Assembly: GCA_022508245.1 (NCBI GenBank)
Contig: JAFLVO010000001.1
Location: 682,001-746,000 of the forward strand
From: Clostridiales bacterium
Lineage (GTDB): Bacteria > Bacillota > Clostridia > Christensenellales > Borkfalkiaceae
Direction of reading: 5' to 3'
Length of the DNA stretch: 64,000 bases
Part shown: piece after piece, positions 8,996 through 17,391 of the stretch
Layout of the letters: the number at the start of each line of letters is the position of its first letter
How positions within the stretch are numbered: position 1 is the first letter of the stretch
The notes under the pieces: model-generated
The model's database searches: none
What the model was told of the DNA's origin: nothing
What the model saw: the letters and a program-made list of their open reading frames with translations, nothing else
Made by a program: the position numbers and the translations under genes

Positions 8996-10753
8996 TTACT
9001 GCCGTTCGACTTGCAGTTTGTAAAGCTTTGAATAGTAACCGCCGTTTTGCAAAAGCTGTTCGTGCGTGCCGCTTTCCACTATTTCGCCGTGCTGCATAAC
9101 TATTATGTTGTCGGCGCGCCTTATGGTTGAAAGTCTGTGTGCGCACACGAGCATCGTGCCTATATTGCGCATTTTTTCAAGGCTTTGATTTATAAGCGCT
9201 TCCGTTTCGGTGTCTATGTTGGCGGTTGCCTCGTCCAATATAAGTATCTGCGGTTTATGCAACACCGTACGCGCGAACGATAATAGTTGCCTTTGCCCCT
9301 GCGACAGATTTTCACCGCGTTCGTTGAGCTCGGAATCTACCCCATTAGGCAATTTTTGTATAAATCCGTCCGCACCGACGTAGCTGCATGCCGCCGCTAT
9401 TTCACCGTCGGAAAATTCGTAATTGCCCAGAGTGAGATTATCCTTTACCGTGCCGCTGAACAGGAATACGTCCTGCAACATTTGTCCAACGGCGCGGCGC
9501 AGTGAATTGATTTTGATTTGCTTAATATCCTTGCCGTCAATGAGAATCTGCCCTTTCTGAATTTCGTAATTGCGGACTATGAGTGAAAGTATAGTACTTT
9601 TGCCTGCGCCAGTAGCTCCCACAAAAGCGCAAGTTTCGCCCGCCTTTACCTTAAAGGAGACTCCCTTTAAAATCCAGTCCTCGCCCACGTAGGCAAACCA
9701 AACGTCCTTAAACTCTATATCGCCCTTAAACTCTTTAATATCCTGCGCATCCGGCAGGTCGCGCACGGCAGGTTGAATATCCATAAGGCGGAAAATTCTT
9801 TCTGATGCCGTGAGCGCCTTTTGAAGATTATTGAGTTGGTCGGCAAGGTTCTGCACAGGGTTGAAAAATCTAGAAAGATAGAGATAGAAAGCAACTATCA
9901 TTGCCGAAGTCAGTCCGAATTTCACGCCCAGCCAGAAAGTTACAGCCGTCGCAAGCACGGAGATAAGCGTGATGAGCGGACGGTAAATGCCAAACGCCAT
10001 TACCACCTTGTAGCGCGATTTCCTCAAGTTCTCGTTTTTTAAAATAAATTCGAGCTCCTTGTATTGCTGGCGGTTGAATATATGTATCAGCTTCATTCCC
10101 GAAAGATTTTCGTTGAGATAGGTGTTAAGTTCGGATACGTATTGCCTTTCCTTGCGGAAGAGTGCTCCTATCAATTTGCCGAAGCCAAAGGAAATGAGTG
10201 CAACCGCCGCAATAAAAGCAAGCATTATTAGAGCAAGCTGCCAGCTTATGTAAAGCATCATTCCGTACACGCCCACTATGGTGAGCAGATTTTTTATAAC
10301 CTTTACGATAACCTCGGTGAAAAGGTCCGAAAGCGACGCTGTATATGAAGCTACGCGGGTAACAAGCGAGCCGACGGGCATATTGTCGAGCTGTCCGTGC
10401 GAAAGGCTTTGAATGTGCCAATACGTCTCTATTCGGATATTTGCAACTATGCTCTGCCCCGCCTTCTGCAATAGCATAGAGAGCACGTACAAAACTATTT
10501 GATTTACAGCACCAAGCGCGATGTAACCGACGGCAAAGCCGATAATAATCGTAAGAACGAGGTGGTCGGACTTCAAGTTGTCCGTCACTGCACTTACGAA
10601 CATGGGAAGAGCAACGTCAAACGCAACGTTTAACAGTATTAGTATGAACGCAATAATAAACCGCGGCAGCTGCGGTTTTATATAACGGAACGTGCGCTTT
10701 AAAATGACACCGAAAGGCATGGGCTTGTCGCCCGTAAGCAAATTATCCTGCAT
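8996..10753 (-). CDS. ABC exporter half-transporter (transmembrane plus ATPase), canonical ATP site partner
   Basis: 585 aa. Six transmembrane helices in an ABC type-1 exporter fold (about 30-320) precede a nucleotide-binding domain with Walker A GATGAGKST, signature LSQGQRQ, Walker B ILILDEAT with the catalytic Glu, and switch His in CAHRLST. It is encoded directly after a second exporter half that lacks those last residues, and the genes overlap by 11 bp. This is the typical organisation of heterodimeric multidrug or lipid exporters such as TM287/288 and LmrCD. Together they should form one membrane pump. The substrate cannot be read from sequence. Confidence 0.93.
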   Translation of the reverse strand: MQDNLLTGDKPMPFGVILKRTFRYIKPQLPRFIIAFILILLNVAFDVALPMFVSAVTDNLKSDHLVLTIIIGFAVGYIALGAVNQIVLYVLSMLLQKAGQSIVANIRIETYWHIQSLSHGQLDNMPVGSLVTRVASYTASLSDLFTEVIVKVIKNLLTIVGVYGMMLYISWQLALIMLAFIAAVALISFGFGKLIGALFRKERQYVSELNTYLNENLSGMKLIHIFNRQQYKELEFILKNENLRKSRYKVVMAFGIYRPLITLISVLATAVTFWLGVKFGLTSAMIVAFYLYLSRFFNPVQNLADQLNNLQKALTASERIFRLMDIQPAVRDLPDAQDIKEFKGDIEFKDVWFAYVGEDWILKGVSFKVKAGETCAFVGATGAGKSTILSLIVRNYEIQKGQILIDGKDIKQIKINSLRRAVGQMLQDVFLFSGTVKDNLTLGNYEFSDGEIAAACSYVGADGFIQKLPNGVDSELNERGENLSQGQRQLLSFARTVLHKPQILILDEATANIDTETEALINQSLEKMRNIGTMLVCAHRLSTIRRADNIIVMQHGEIVESGTHEQLLQNGGYYSKLYKLQVERQ

Positions 10754-12536
10754 TTCTTGCCGCCCCCTTCACTGCGTTTTCAAGCGTCTGCAAACGCATC
10801 ATCTTTTGATAGGTGGGCGAAATTTGCATAAGCTCCTCGGGCGAGTCAAACGCTTCCACCTGCCCGTCGTTCATTACTATTATTTTATCGAAGCGGGACA
10901 CCGTGCTCACGCGGGAAGTGACAACAATAGTCGTTTTGCCCCTCCTCTCTTTGGCAATATTATCGAGTATGACCTCCTCAGTCTTTACGTCCACCGCCGA
11001 AACGCTGTCGTCAAGAATCAGCACGGGTGCTTCGGCAAGGTACGCGCGGGCTATGGCAACGCGCTGCTTCTGTCCGCCCGATAAAGTTACTCCCCGCTCG
11101 CCGCAAACCGTTTCATATCCGTCCTTAAAACCAGCAATATCTTCGCTTAAACAAGCAAATTTTGCCGCTCGTTCCACTATATTCAAAGGGCAATCGTCGC
11201 GTGAGAAGCCTATATTCGACGCAAGCGTATCGCTGAATAAAAAGCTGTCCTGCGGGGCGCACGCAACCGCGCGGCGCACGCTGTCGGCATCGCACACCGT
11301 GATATCCGAGCCGTCGATAAACACCGAGCTTTGGTCAACGGGGTACAGTTTAAGCAGGCTGTTCACCAAAGTGCTCTTGCCGCTGCCGACCTTGCCAACC
11401 ACTCCCACCGTTTCGCCAACGGCGATTTTTATAGAGACGTCTTTGAGCACGGGATTTTCGCAATCGGGATAAGCGAAGGTGAAATTTTTAAATTCAACCG
11501 CCCCAGCAACGTCCGAAAGAACGACGGTGTCGGGAGATTTCACTTCCTGGGCATCAAAAAAGCGGGAAACTCTTTTAAGCGAAGCCTTGGCGCGCGAATG
11601 CATGGAAACTATTTGTCCGAGCGCCATCATAGGCCAAATCAAGGTTTCAAAATAGCCCAAAAAGGTTATTAAGTTGCCCGCCGACATTTTTACTGTGTGC
11701 GAAAAAATTACAACGGGATTGCCCATAACCGAGCAATATACGAAGTATCCGCCCACTCCTAAAATTATAGCGTTGATGAGTGCGATAATCAGTGCAATAA
11801 TGCAGTCGAAAATGACAGTCATGCGGGCATAGGACAGGTTGGCGTCCTTGTTTTTGCGCACTATTTTGGCGCATTCGTGCAGGCGACGAGTTTGGCTTAC
11901 AAAAGCCTTAATAACACGTATTCCAGTAAAGCTCTCGCGGGAATAGTCATACAGCTTATCAAATTCTTCCTGACGCTCGTTCCACTTTTTTGCCTGAAAT
12001 TTTTCAACGAGTGCACCCCATACCGCAATAAGTACGAGCGGCACGAATACCACGAGCGAAAGCGCCCAATCGAGCTGAATCATTTTAATGATGACGAGAA
12101 GGGTTAAAAAGCCCGCGTCAAACAGCATTATCGTACCCCAGCCCAAAAACTCCTCTATCGTTTCAAGGTCGGTGGTAAACCACGCCATAACCGTGCCAAC
12201 CTTGTTTTTTCCGTAATATGAAAGAGGGAGGCGTTCACTCTTCGAAAACATTTTCCTGCGTAGCCCTGCTTCGGTCTTTTGCGAGGCGGCGAATATGGAA
12301 AAACGCCAAGCAACTCTGCCCAAAAACAAAACTGCAGCAACAAAAATCACGCCCAAAACAATTTCACGAAGCGCCTCCATATCGATTGAAGTTCCCTCAA
12401 ACAGGTCAACGATTTCTCCAAGGTACTCGGGTATCAATAGTTGAAACCAGTCAACCGCAATAAGTCCGACAATGCCGATAAGGTAAAGCCATAAATATTT
12501 TATATAATATTTGTTTATATGCTTTCCAAGCAACAT
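10743..12536 (-). CDS. ABC exporter half-transporter with degenerate catalytic site
   Basis: 597 aa. A six-helix type-1 exporter domain (about 10-310) is followed by an ATPase domain with Walker A GKVGSGKST and signature LSGGQKQ. Walker B is VLILDDS, with Asp where the catalytic Glu should be, and the switch region reads VTSRVST, lacking the usual His. This is the standard pattern for the non-hydrolysing half of a heterodimeric exporter; the partner at 8996-10753 supplies the intact residues. I place the start at ATG 12534-12536 because GGAGG lies 6 nt upstream; an upstream in-frame GTG at 12572 has no such signal. Confidence 0.92.
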   Translation of the reverse strand: MLLGKHINKYYIKYLWLYLIGIVGLIAVDWFQLLIPEYLGEIVDLFEGTSIDMEALREIVLGVIFVAAVLFLGRVAWRFSIFAASQKTEAGLRRKMFSKSERLPLSYYGKNKVGTVMAWFTTDLETIEEFLGWGTIMLFDAGFLTLLVIIKMIQLDWALSLVVFVPLVLIAVWGALVEKFQAKKWNERQEEFDKLYDYSRESFTGIRVIKAFVSQTRRLHECAKIVRKNKDANLSYARMTVIFDCIIALIIALINAIILGVGGYFVYCSVMGNPVVIFSHTVKMSAGNLITFLGYFETLIWPMMALGQIVSMHSRAKASLKRVSRFFDAQEVKSPDTVVLSDVAGAVEFKNFTFAYPDCENPVLKDVSIKIAVGETVGVVGKVGSGKSTLVNSLLKLYPVDQSSVFIDGSDITVCDADSVRRAVACAPQDSFLFSDTLASNIGFSRDDCPLNIVERAAKFACLSEDIAGFKDGYETVCGERGVTLSGGQKQRVAIARAYLAEAPVLILDDSVSAVDVKTEEVILDNIAKERRGKTTIVVTSRVSTVSRFDKIIVMNDGQVEAFDSPEELMQISPTYQKMMRLQTLENAVKGAARNAG

Positions 12537-12577
12537 TTTCGCCTCCGAATCTACACATATAAACTGCGCCACCGAAA

Positions 12578-12661
12578 CTATAGGTTATTATCCGTAAGCA
12601 ACAGGTAAATATGCTTTCTTGCTACTTTATCGTCAAGTTCGATTATATATCCGTATGACAT
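12578..12661 (-). CDS. 27-aa small ORF between LRR lipoprotein and ABC exporter
   Basis: Encodes MSYGYIIELDDKVARKHIYL followed by seven more residues. The ATG has AGGAG 7-8 nt upstream. The ORF begins 10 bp after the lipoprotein stop and ends 41 bp before the exporter start, so it is well placed to be translated from the same mRNA. It has no membrane segment. It could be a leader peptide affecting exporter expression or the remnant of a regulator gene. No family is recognised. Confidence 0.4.
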   Translation of the reverse strand: MSYGYIIELDDKVARKHIYLLLTDNNL

Positions 12662-12671
12662 ATTTATTCTC

Positions 12672-14084
12672 CTATTTCAAACTGAGTTTAACTTGAACAC
12701 TACTGTTCGTGCCAAGCATGGATTTAAGTAGCTCTGCGGAGTAGCCCTCTATTTTGCCTATTCGCGTATAAGAATAAGAGTTATTCCCGAAAAATATACA
12801 GATGTTATTTCCCGCCCACAAAAATACGTCGCCTGCCTGTGAAGTAATTTGTGTGTTATTAGTTGGAAGACTGTGTCCTATATCTCCGTATATTTCAAAG
12901 CTGTTGCCGTATGCCGTATAGACAATATCTCCTTGCTTTAAAATTTCAATTAGCGCCGCAACGGAAGAATTTTGTTCAAGCGTTACTTTCAGTTTAAAAT
13001 CTTTTACCGTGATATACATTTCTGTTATCTCCTCATTTTTACCGGCAGAGCAAATTACCTCGATGTCCGTCTTGCCCATATTCCAATATTTCGATTTTTC
13101 AACCGCTTCCCACTGCTCGGCAGTGCCTTCGTAAATAATAGAAGTCACCGTGCTGTCCTGAATGATATAGTTGCCAATAGATGTCACAGATACGGGAATT
13201 GTAAGCGACGTAAGAGTTGCCAGGCGGAACGCCGCCTGCGCTATCTTCGTAACGGTTGAGGGAATCACACTCGAATTGCTGCCGCGAATAAGCGTATGAT
13301 TTGCAATCTTGATGAGATTATTTCCTTCGCTTGAATATACGGTGTTGCCGCTTGCAATTGTAATCGTGTTTAACGAACCGCAGTTGTTAAATGCGGAATC
13401 GCCGATAGACGTTACGGTGTCGGGAAGCCAAATAGACTTAAGCGAACGACAACCCGAAAAAGCGTTGTTGCCGATAGTTGTAAGTTGACTATTTTCGCCG
13501 ATATTTACCGTCACTAAGTCCGACTGGCGGCTGTAAAACGCGTTCTTGCCGATTGCGGTTACTGTGTCGGGGATTGTTACGGAAATAATATCGGAGTTAT
13601 GCTTGGAGTAAGCAAACGCACTATCGCCGATTTCTACAACGGGCAATCCTTCGTGTTCGGCAGAAATTACAATTGCCGTACTCTGCCCATTGTCGCCCGT
13701 TACAATATAGCCCGTCTTAGCAGTGTTTAACTCGTAAATAAGGGCATCAACCTGCTCTTCTTTGGCATCTTTCCAAAAAGCGTATAGCGTAATATCGCCG
13801 TTTACGCGGTCTGTTGCAAAGTGCCAAAGCTCGGCGTTTACGTCGTCAGACTTGTACCAGCCTTGAAAAATATCGTCGCCGCGTGTGGGGGATTGAGGTG
13901 CGCGGACAGGATTGCCTTCCAACACGCGCTGGCTTTCAACCTCGCTGCCGCCCTGCGAATCGAACGTTACCGTGTAATATGTTTCATTATTGCTATTGAC
14001 GCCGGGATTTTCGCCGCAGGCAGATAAAGCAAAACACAGGCAAAGTATAATACTAAATAAAATTGCAATAAGTTTTTTACTCAT
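12672..14084 (-). CDS. BspA-type leucine-rich-repeat lipoprotein with InlB-like and cyclophilin-like domains
   Basis: 470 aa. Signal sequence with lipobox LSAC (Cys23). Residues ~35-105 match a Listeria-Bacteroides InlB B-repeat (YYTVTFDSQGG ... GDITLYAFWKD). Residues ~120-345 carry LRR_5 (BspA) repeats such as VTIPDTVTAIGKNAF and IGDSAFNNCGSL. The C-terminal ~115 residues fit the small cyclophilin-like beta domain seen in other Clostridia proteins (AGDVFLWAGNN, SYSYTRIGKI). It is probably exposed on the outer face of the membrane; binding or adhesion is inferred. Its ATG overlaps the cupin stop as ATGA, so translation is probably coupled. Confidence 0.9.
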   Translation of the reverse strand: MSKKLIAILFSIILCLCFALSACGENPGVNSNNETYYTVTFDSQGGSEVESQRVLEGNPVRAPQSPTRGDDIFQGWYKSDDVNAELWHFATDRVNGDITLYAFWKDAKEEQVDALIYELNTAKTGYIVTGDNGQSTAIVISAEHEGLPVVEIGDSAFAYSKHNSDIISVTIPDTVTAIGKNAFYSRQSDLVTVNIGENSQLTTIGNNAFSGCRSLKSIWLPDTVTSIGDSAFNNCGSLNTITIASGNTVYSSEGNNLIKIANHTLIRGSNSSVIPSTVTKIAQAAFRLATLTSLTIPVSVTSIGNYIIQDSTVTSIIYEGTAEQWEAVEKSKYWNMGKTDIEVICSAGKNEEITEMYITVKDFKLKVTLEQNSSVAALIEILKQGDIVYTAYGNSFEIYGDIGHSLPTNNTQITSQAGDVFLWAGNNICIFFGNNSYSYTRIGKIEGYSAELLKSMLGTNSSVQVKLSLK

Positions 14085-14491
14085 TTTAATTTAACAAACT
14101 CCTCGTCCGATACAGGCTCGCACCACTCGTTTACAATGCCTTCTCCTGGTACTTCGATTGCAAGATGCTGAAACCAGCTGTCCTTTGTCGCACCGTGCCA
14201 GTGCTTTACACCTTCGGGAATATTTACAACATCGCCGGGGCGCATTTCTATAGCATCTTTGCCCCATTCCTGATACCATCCTCGTCCTGCAACACACACA
14301 AGAATCTGTCCTCCGCCTTTCTTCGCATGGTGAATATGCCAATTATTACGGCAGGAAGGCTCGAACGTAACATTAAACATAGTAACCTGTTCGCGCGACA
14401 AATAATGCAACCAGCTCTTTCCGCTGAAATACTGTGCGTAAGCGTCGTTCGGCTCTCCCATAGGGAATACGGATAAGTTCTTTTCAATCAT
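14081..14491 (-). CDS. Small cupin-domain protein
   Basis: 136 aa, one conserved beta-barrel cupin domain. The metal-binding first motif is seen as NWHIHHAKKGGGQILVCV (two His plus a later position) and the second as PGDVVNIPEGVKHWHGA. The family resembles cupins annotated near carboxymuconolactone decarboxylases and aldo/keto reductases in anaerobes. The reaction is unknown. It starts 5 bp after the acetyltransferase stop and overlaps the LRR lipoprotein start by 4 bp, so it is the second gene of the operon divergent from lysR. Confidence 0.85.
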   Translation of the reverse strand: MIEKNLSVFPMGEPNDAYAQYFSGKSWLHYLSREQVTMFNVTFEPSCRNNWHIHHAKKGGGQILVCVAGRGWYQEWGKDAIEMRPGDVVNIPEGVKHWHGATKDSWFQHLAIEVPGEGIVNEWCEPVSDEEFVKLK

Positions 14492-14496
14492 ATTAT

Positions 14497-15066
14497 TTAC
14501 TCCTCTATTGTTTTAATAATTTTCGCAGGTACACCACCGACAACTGAGTTTGCAGGCACGTCCTTTGTTACTACGGCACCTGCCGCAATGACGGCATTGT
14601 CGCCAATGGTTACGCCTGCAAGTATTGTGGCGTGTGTGCCTATCCACACATTATTGCCAATTTTAACGGGCGCAGGAATCATATTGGCACGCTTATCGGG
14701 CGCAAGGTCGTGGTTGAGCGTTGCAATCACCACCTGCTGACCTATAAGCGCATTGTCGCCGATTTCTATACCGCCTTGATCCTGAAAACAACAGCCTTCG
14801 TTTATGAAAACGCCCTTGCCGAGCTTGATATTTTTTCCGTAGTCTGTATAAAATGGCGGAAACAGTCCGAAGTTTTCGTCTATCTCCTGCCCCGTCAATT
14901 CGGCAAATAATTCTCTTAATTCGGGCATAGTGTGATACGAATTATTGATTTTCGCCATAATCTTTCGAGCATTATCCGCCGCATCGTGCATATGCAAGTG
15001 CATATCCGAGCCCGCCACGATATACGTTTGTTTTTTCATCTCTTCTCTGAATTGTTTTGCGTCCAT
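14497..15066 (-). CDS. Maltose/galactoside O-acetyltransferase-like left-handed beta-helix enzyme
   Basis: 189 aa, normal length for the LacA/Maa group of acetyl-CoA-dependent sugar acetyltransferases. The N-terminal cap helices are followed by hexapeptide repeats ([48 protein letters not shown]), with a catalytic His in [12 protein letters not shown]. The ATG has no Shine-Dalgarno sequence. Instead a TTGACA-N17-TAAAAT promoter ends 6 nt before it, so the mRNA should start at the ATG. It is the first gene of the minus-strand operon running to the ABC exporter and divergent from the LysR regulator, which probably controls it. The acceptor substrate is unknown. Confidence 0.9.
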   Translation of the reverse strand: MDAKQFREEMKKQTYIVAGSDMHLHMHDAADNARKIMAKINNSYHTMPELRELFAELTGQEIDENFGLFPPFYTDYGKNIKLGKGVFINEGCCFQDQGGIEIGDNALIGQQVVIATLNHDLAPDKRANMIPAPVKIGNNVWIGTHATILAGVTIGDNAVIAAGAVVTKDVPANSVVGGVPAKIIKTIEE

Positions 15067-15072
15067 GCTTTA

Positions 15073-15101
15073 ATTTTAAGAAATAATTATCAATATGTCA
15101 A
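15073..15101 (-). promoter_or_regulatory. Sigma-A promoter of the acetyltransferase operon, leaderless geometry
   Basis: -35 TTGACA (15096-15101), 17-nt spacer, -10 TAAAAT (15073-15078). The -10 ends 6 nt from the ATG, so the expected transcription start is the A of the start codon (15066). Confidence 0.8.
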
Positions 15102-15112
15102 ATACTTATATT

Positions 15113-15129
15113 TTATGGATAACCCATAA
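15113..15129. promoter_or_regulatory. Palindromic operator between divergent promoters (putative LysR site)
   Basis: TTATGG-ATAAC-CCATAA is a perfect 6+6 inverted repeat. It lies between the two -35 boxes of the divergent promoters and abuts the lysR -35. Its position and T-N11-A spacing fit a LysR-family binding site serving both autoregulation and the divergent operon. Confidence 0.65.
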
Positions 15130-15158
15130 TTGACAGGCATAGTTTTATATAGTATAAT
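15130..15158 (+). promoter_or_regulatory. Consensus sigma-A promoter of the lysR gene, leaderless geometry
   Basis: Exact TTGACA (15130-15135), 17-nt spacer, exact TATAAT (15153-15158), then 6 nt to the ATG at 15165. The start codon coincides with the expected transcription start. Confidence 0.85.
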
Positions 15159-15164
15159 CATTGT

Positions 15165-16043
15165 ATGGATTTACGTGAATTGCGCTACTTTTTGGCAGTG
15201 GCAAAAGAAGAAAGCATATCTAAAGCTTCGGAAACACTCTATGTAACGCAACCCAATCTTTCAAGGCAGATGCAGAAGCTTGAAAAGGAGTTGGGGCAAC
15301 AGCTGTTTATAAGGGGCAGCCGAAAAATTGCGCTTACAGAGGCAGGGCGGCTTTTAAAGAAGCGAGCAGAAGAACTTATAGAGCTTTACGATAAAACGGA
15401 AGCCGAATTGACTTCGCCTATCGAAGATATAAGCGGCGACGTCTATATCGGCGGCGGCGAAAGCTATGTTTTGAAAATAATAGCTAAAACGGCTCACGCT
15501 ATTCAGGCTGATTATTCGAACGTCAAATTTCATTTGTTCAGCGGAGATATGGAATCTGTTTCGGAAAAATTGGATAAGGGGCTGATTGACTTCGGCATTT
15601 TTATAGAGCCGTCAGATTTATCCAAATACGAATATATGCGCCTGCCGCTTGTTGATACTTGGGGTGTGCTTATGAGAAAGGACAGTCCGCTGGCAGTCAA
15701 GGAATACGTAACGCCCGAAGATTTATGGGATTTGCCTATAATCCGCTCCCGCCACTCACAGGGCAAGAGCATTATTACCGATTGGTTTAAAAGAAGTTCG
15801 GACAAATTAAATATCGTTGCAACGTATAACCTTCTATACAACGCCTCCTTGCTCGTTGAGCAGGGCGTGGGCTACGCCGTCGGACTTGACAATATCATAA
15901 ACACATCGGGCAACAGCAACCTGTGTTTTAAACCCTTTTACCCGCAACTTATTTCACACCTCGATATCGCATGGAAAAAGAATCAGGTGTTCTCAAAGCC
16001 TGCGGAAATATTTTTAAAAACCCTAGAACAATACATAAAGTAG
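15165..16043 (+). CDS. LysR-family transcriptional regulator
   Basis: 292 aa. An N-terminal winged helix-turn-helix (MDLRELRYFLAVAKEESISK, then ASETLYVTQPNLSRQMQKLE) and a C-terminal periplasmic-binding-like effector domain (about 90-290) give the standard LysR layout. It binds a small, unidentified co-inducer. The start is fixed by family alignment: MDLRELRYF is the canonical N terminus. No ribosome-binding site precedes it, only a consensus promoter. It is divergent from the acetyltransferase/cupin/LRR/ABC operon and shares a 98-bp control region with a palindrome, so it most likely regulates that operon. Confidence 0.95.
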   Translation: MDLRELRYFLAVAKEESISKASETLYVTQPNLSRQMQKLEKELGQQLFIRGSRKIALTEAGRLLKKRAEELIELYDKTEAELTSPIEDISGDVYIGGGESYVLKIIAKTAHAIQADYSNVKFHLFSGDMESVSEKLDKGLIDFGIFIEPSDLSKYEYMRLPLVDTWGVLMRKDSPLAVKEYVTPEDLWDLPIIRSRHSQGKSIITDWFKRSSDKLNIVATYNLLYNASLLVEQGVGYAVGLDNIINTSGNSNLCFKPFYPQLISHLDIAWKKNQVFSKPAEIFLKTLEQYIK

Positions 16044-16130
16044 CACAAGCGGCGTACCGCGGCATGTTGCCGCAGCCAAGTATCTTAATTGCCCAAAAAT
16101 GAAACCAACTTAAACTCAAATCAACTAAAA

Positions 16131-16158
16131 GCGGCGATGACTAATCAGTCCTCGCCGC
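16131..16158 (-). terminator. Terminator of the flavodoxin-NTF2-SDR operon
   Basis: GCGGCGA..GACT and AGTC..TCGCCGC form a GC-rich hairpin with a 4-nt loop, followed on the minus strand by TTTTAGTT. It lies 31 bp past the SDR stop. Confidence 0.7.
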
Positions 16159-16189
16159 CTACCGTTAACGGTGCGCCGCTGTACACCTT

Positions 16190-17029
16190 TTACGGTTTCA
16201 GTGGACCGTAGTAGTAGGAAGCGGTTGCTCCGCCGTCGATAAGAAAGTCCGCGCCGGTAATAAATGCACCTGTATCGCTCATTAAAAGCTCTGCGATGTT
16301 TGCCACCTCGTCCGCCGTGCCGGGACGATGAGCCGGACACTTTGCAAACATATTCTTGTAGAAATCTCCGCGCGGACCGTTGAACTCGTCAATGGCAAGT
16401 GGCGTAACGATAATGTCGGGCGAAATGGAATTTATCCTTGCGCCGCGCTCTCCCCACTTTACCGCCTCAAACATAACGCGTTTCTCGTTGCAACGCTTCG
16501 CCATCTGATAAGCGTGGAGAGTATCCTTAATGTTTTTCGGCTGCAATACTTCGAGTTTCAAAAGCTCTTCCGTAGGCGTGATTGCAAGCTGTTCGTCAAT
16601 TACATTTCCGAGTTGAGGCATACGGTGTCCCGATTGACTTGAAATTGTAACGCCCACACCGCCTTTTTTAATGACTTTGACTACTTCCTCCAAAAGAACA
16701 GCCGTACCGTACAAGTCAACTTTGAGTATTGCCTCGATAGGAGCTTGGCTCGGAGAAACACCTGCCGCATTGATAAGATAGGCGATTTCGCCGTACTTCT
16801 GCCCCTCGGCAATAAGCTGTAAAATACTTTCGCGCGAGGATATATCGCACTCAACGGGGACAACGTCAAACCCCACCTCGTTCATGGTCTTTGCGACCAT
16901 TTCTGCGTTTGCGAGTTTTTTATCCCCGACAATTATTTTCTTGCCGTACCCGATTCTGCGTGCAATCGCCATACCGATCTGCCATGCACCCGTCAATAAA
17001 ACTACGTCTTCATAACTACTCCTTACCAT
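16190..17029 (-). CDS. Short-chain dehydrogenase/reductase (SDR), possibly with a frameshifted start
   Basis: About 279 aa. Rossmann fold SDR: an N-terminal glycine segment in VLLTGAWQIGMAIARRIG (altered from TGxxxGxG), NAAG-like LINAAGVSPSQ, and a C-terminal IDGG motif (GADFLIDGGATASY). The usual catalytic YxxxK appears as AYQMAKRCNEK. The only in-frame ATG (17027-17029) overlaps the upstream stop and lacks a ribosome signal. A good AAGGAG is followed by ATG at 17011-17013 in another frame, which would read MKT and then hit TAG. A one-base loss after the third codon would explain this. It is the third gene of a flavodoxin/NTF2-like/SDR operon. Its substrate is unknown. Confidence 0.85.
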   Translation of the reverse strand: MVRSSYEDVVLLTGAWQIGMAIARRIGYGKKIIVGDKKLANAEMVAKTMNEVGFDVVPVECDISSRESILQLIAEGQKYGEIAYLINAAGVSPSQAPIEAILKVDLYGTAVLLEEVVKVIKKGGVGVTISSQSGHRMPQLGNVIDEQLAITPTEELLKLEVLQPKNIKDTLHAYQMAKRCNEKRVMFEAVKWGERGARINSISPDIIVTPLAIDEFNGPRGDFYKNMFAKCPAHRPGTADEVANIAELLMSDTGAFITGADFLIDGGATASYYYGPLKP

Positions 17030-17391
17030 GTCGAGGCGACAGCTTCTCGAATAAGCCAATCCCCCTCGACAAGAATAAATTTAATGTCAAGTTGCAAGTG
17101 CCAAGTGTGTCTGCCACCGCCGAATACGGCGGCACTCACCAGACTTTTGCCCGTCAACTGCACGAAATCTTTGTGAACAATAGTCTTTGTTTCTTGCAGA
17201 TCTTCCGAAAAATAATTGAGCGTACCGTTCTCCACAGCTCGGATAAATGCTTGCTTATTCTGCCGCATGCCCGTCATGTGAACGAGGGCAAAACTATCAT
17301 CGAGAAGTTTTGCCAAAGCCGCACCGTCTTTTTCTATCATAGCGCGGTACATAGCACGGTATTTTGTTGCGAAACGGTCATTGTCAGGCAT
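17023..17391 (-). CDS. NTF2-like (SnoaL/DUF4440-type) protein
   Basis: 122 aa, one cone-shaped alpha+beta NTF2-like domain (YRAMYRAMIEKDGAALAKLL, HMTGMRQNKQAFIRAV, HTWHLQLDIKFILVEGDWLI). Such proteins bind small hydrophobic molecules or act as isomerases or cyclases. No residue set identifies a reaction. It overlaps the flavodoxin stop by 8 bp and the SDR start by 7 bp, so the three are co-translated. Confidence 0.8.
   Translation of the reverse strand: MPDNDRFATKYRAMYRAMIEKDGAALAKLLDDSFALVHMTGMRQNKQAFIRAVENGTLNYFSEDLQETKTIVHKDFVQLTGKSLVSAAVFGGGRHTWHLQLDIKFILVEGDWLIREAVASTW

Noticed and set aside
10813-11472. 219-codon plus-strand ORF
   Set aside because: Lies antisense to the ABC exporter ATPase domain, whose motifs are intact on the minus strand; no ribosome-binding site or recognisable protein features.
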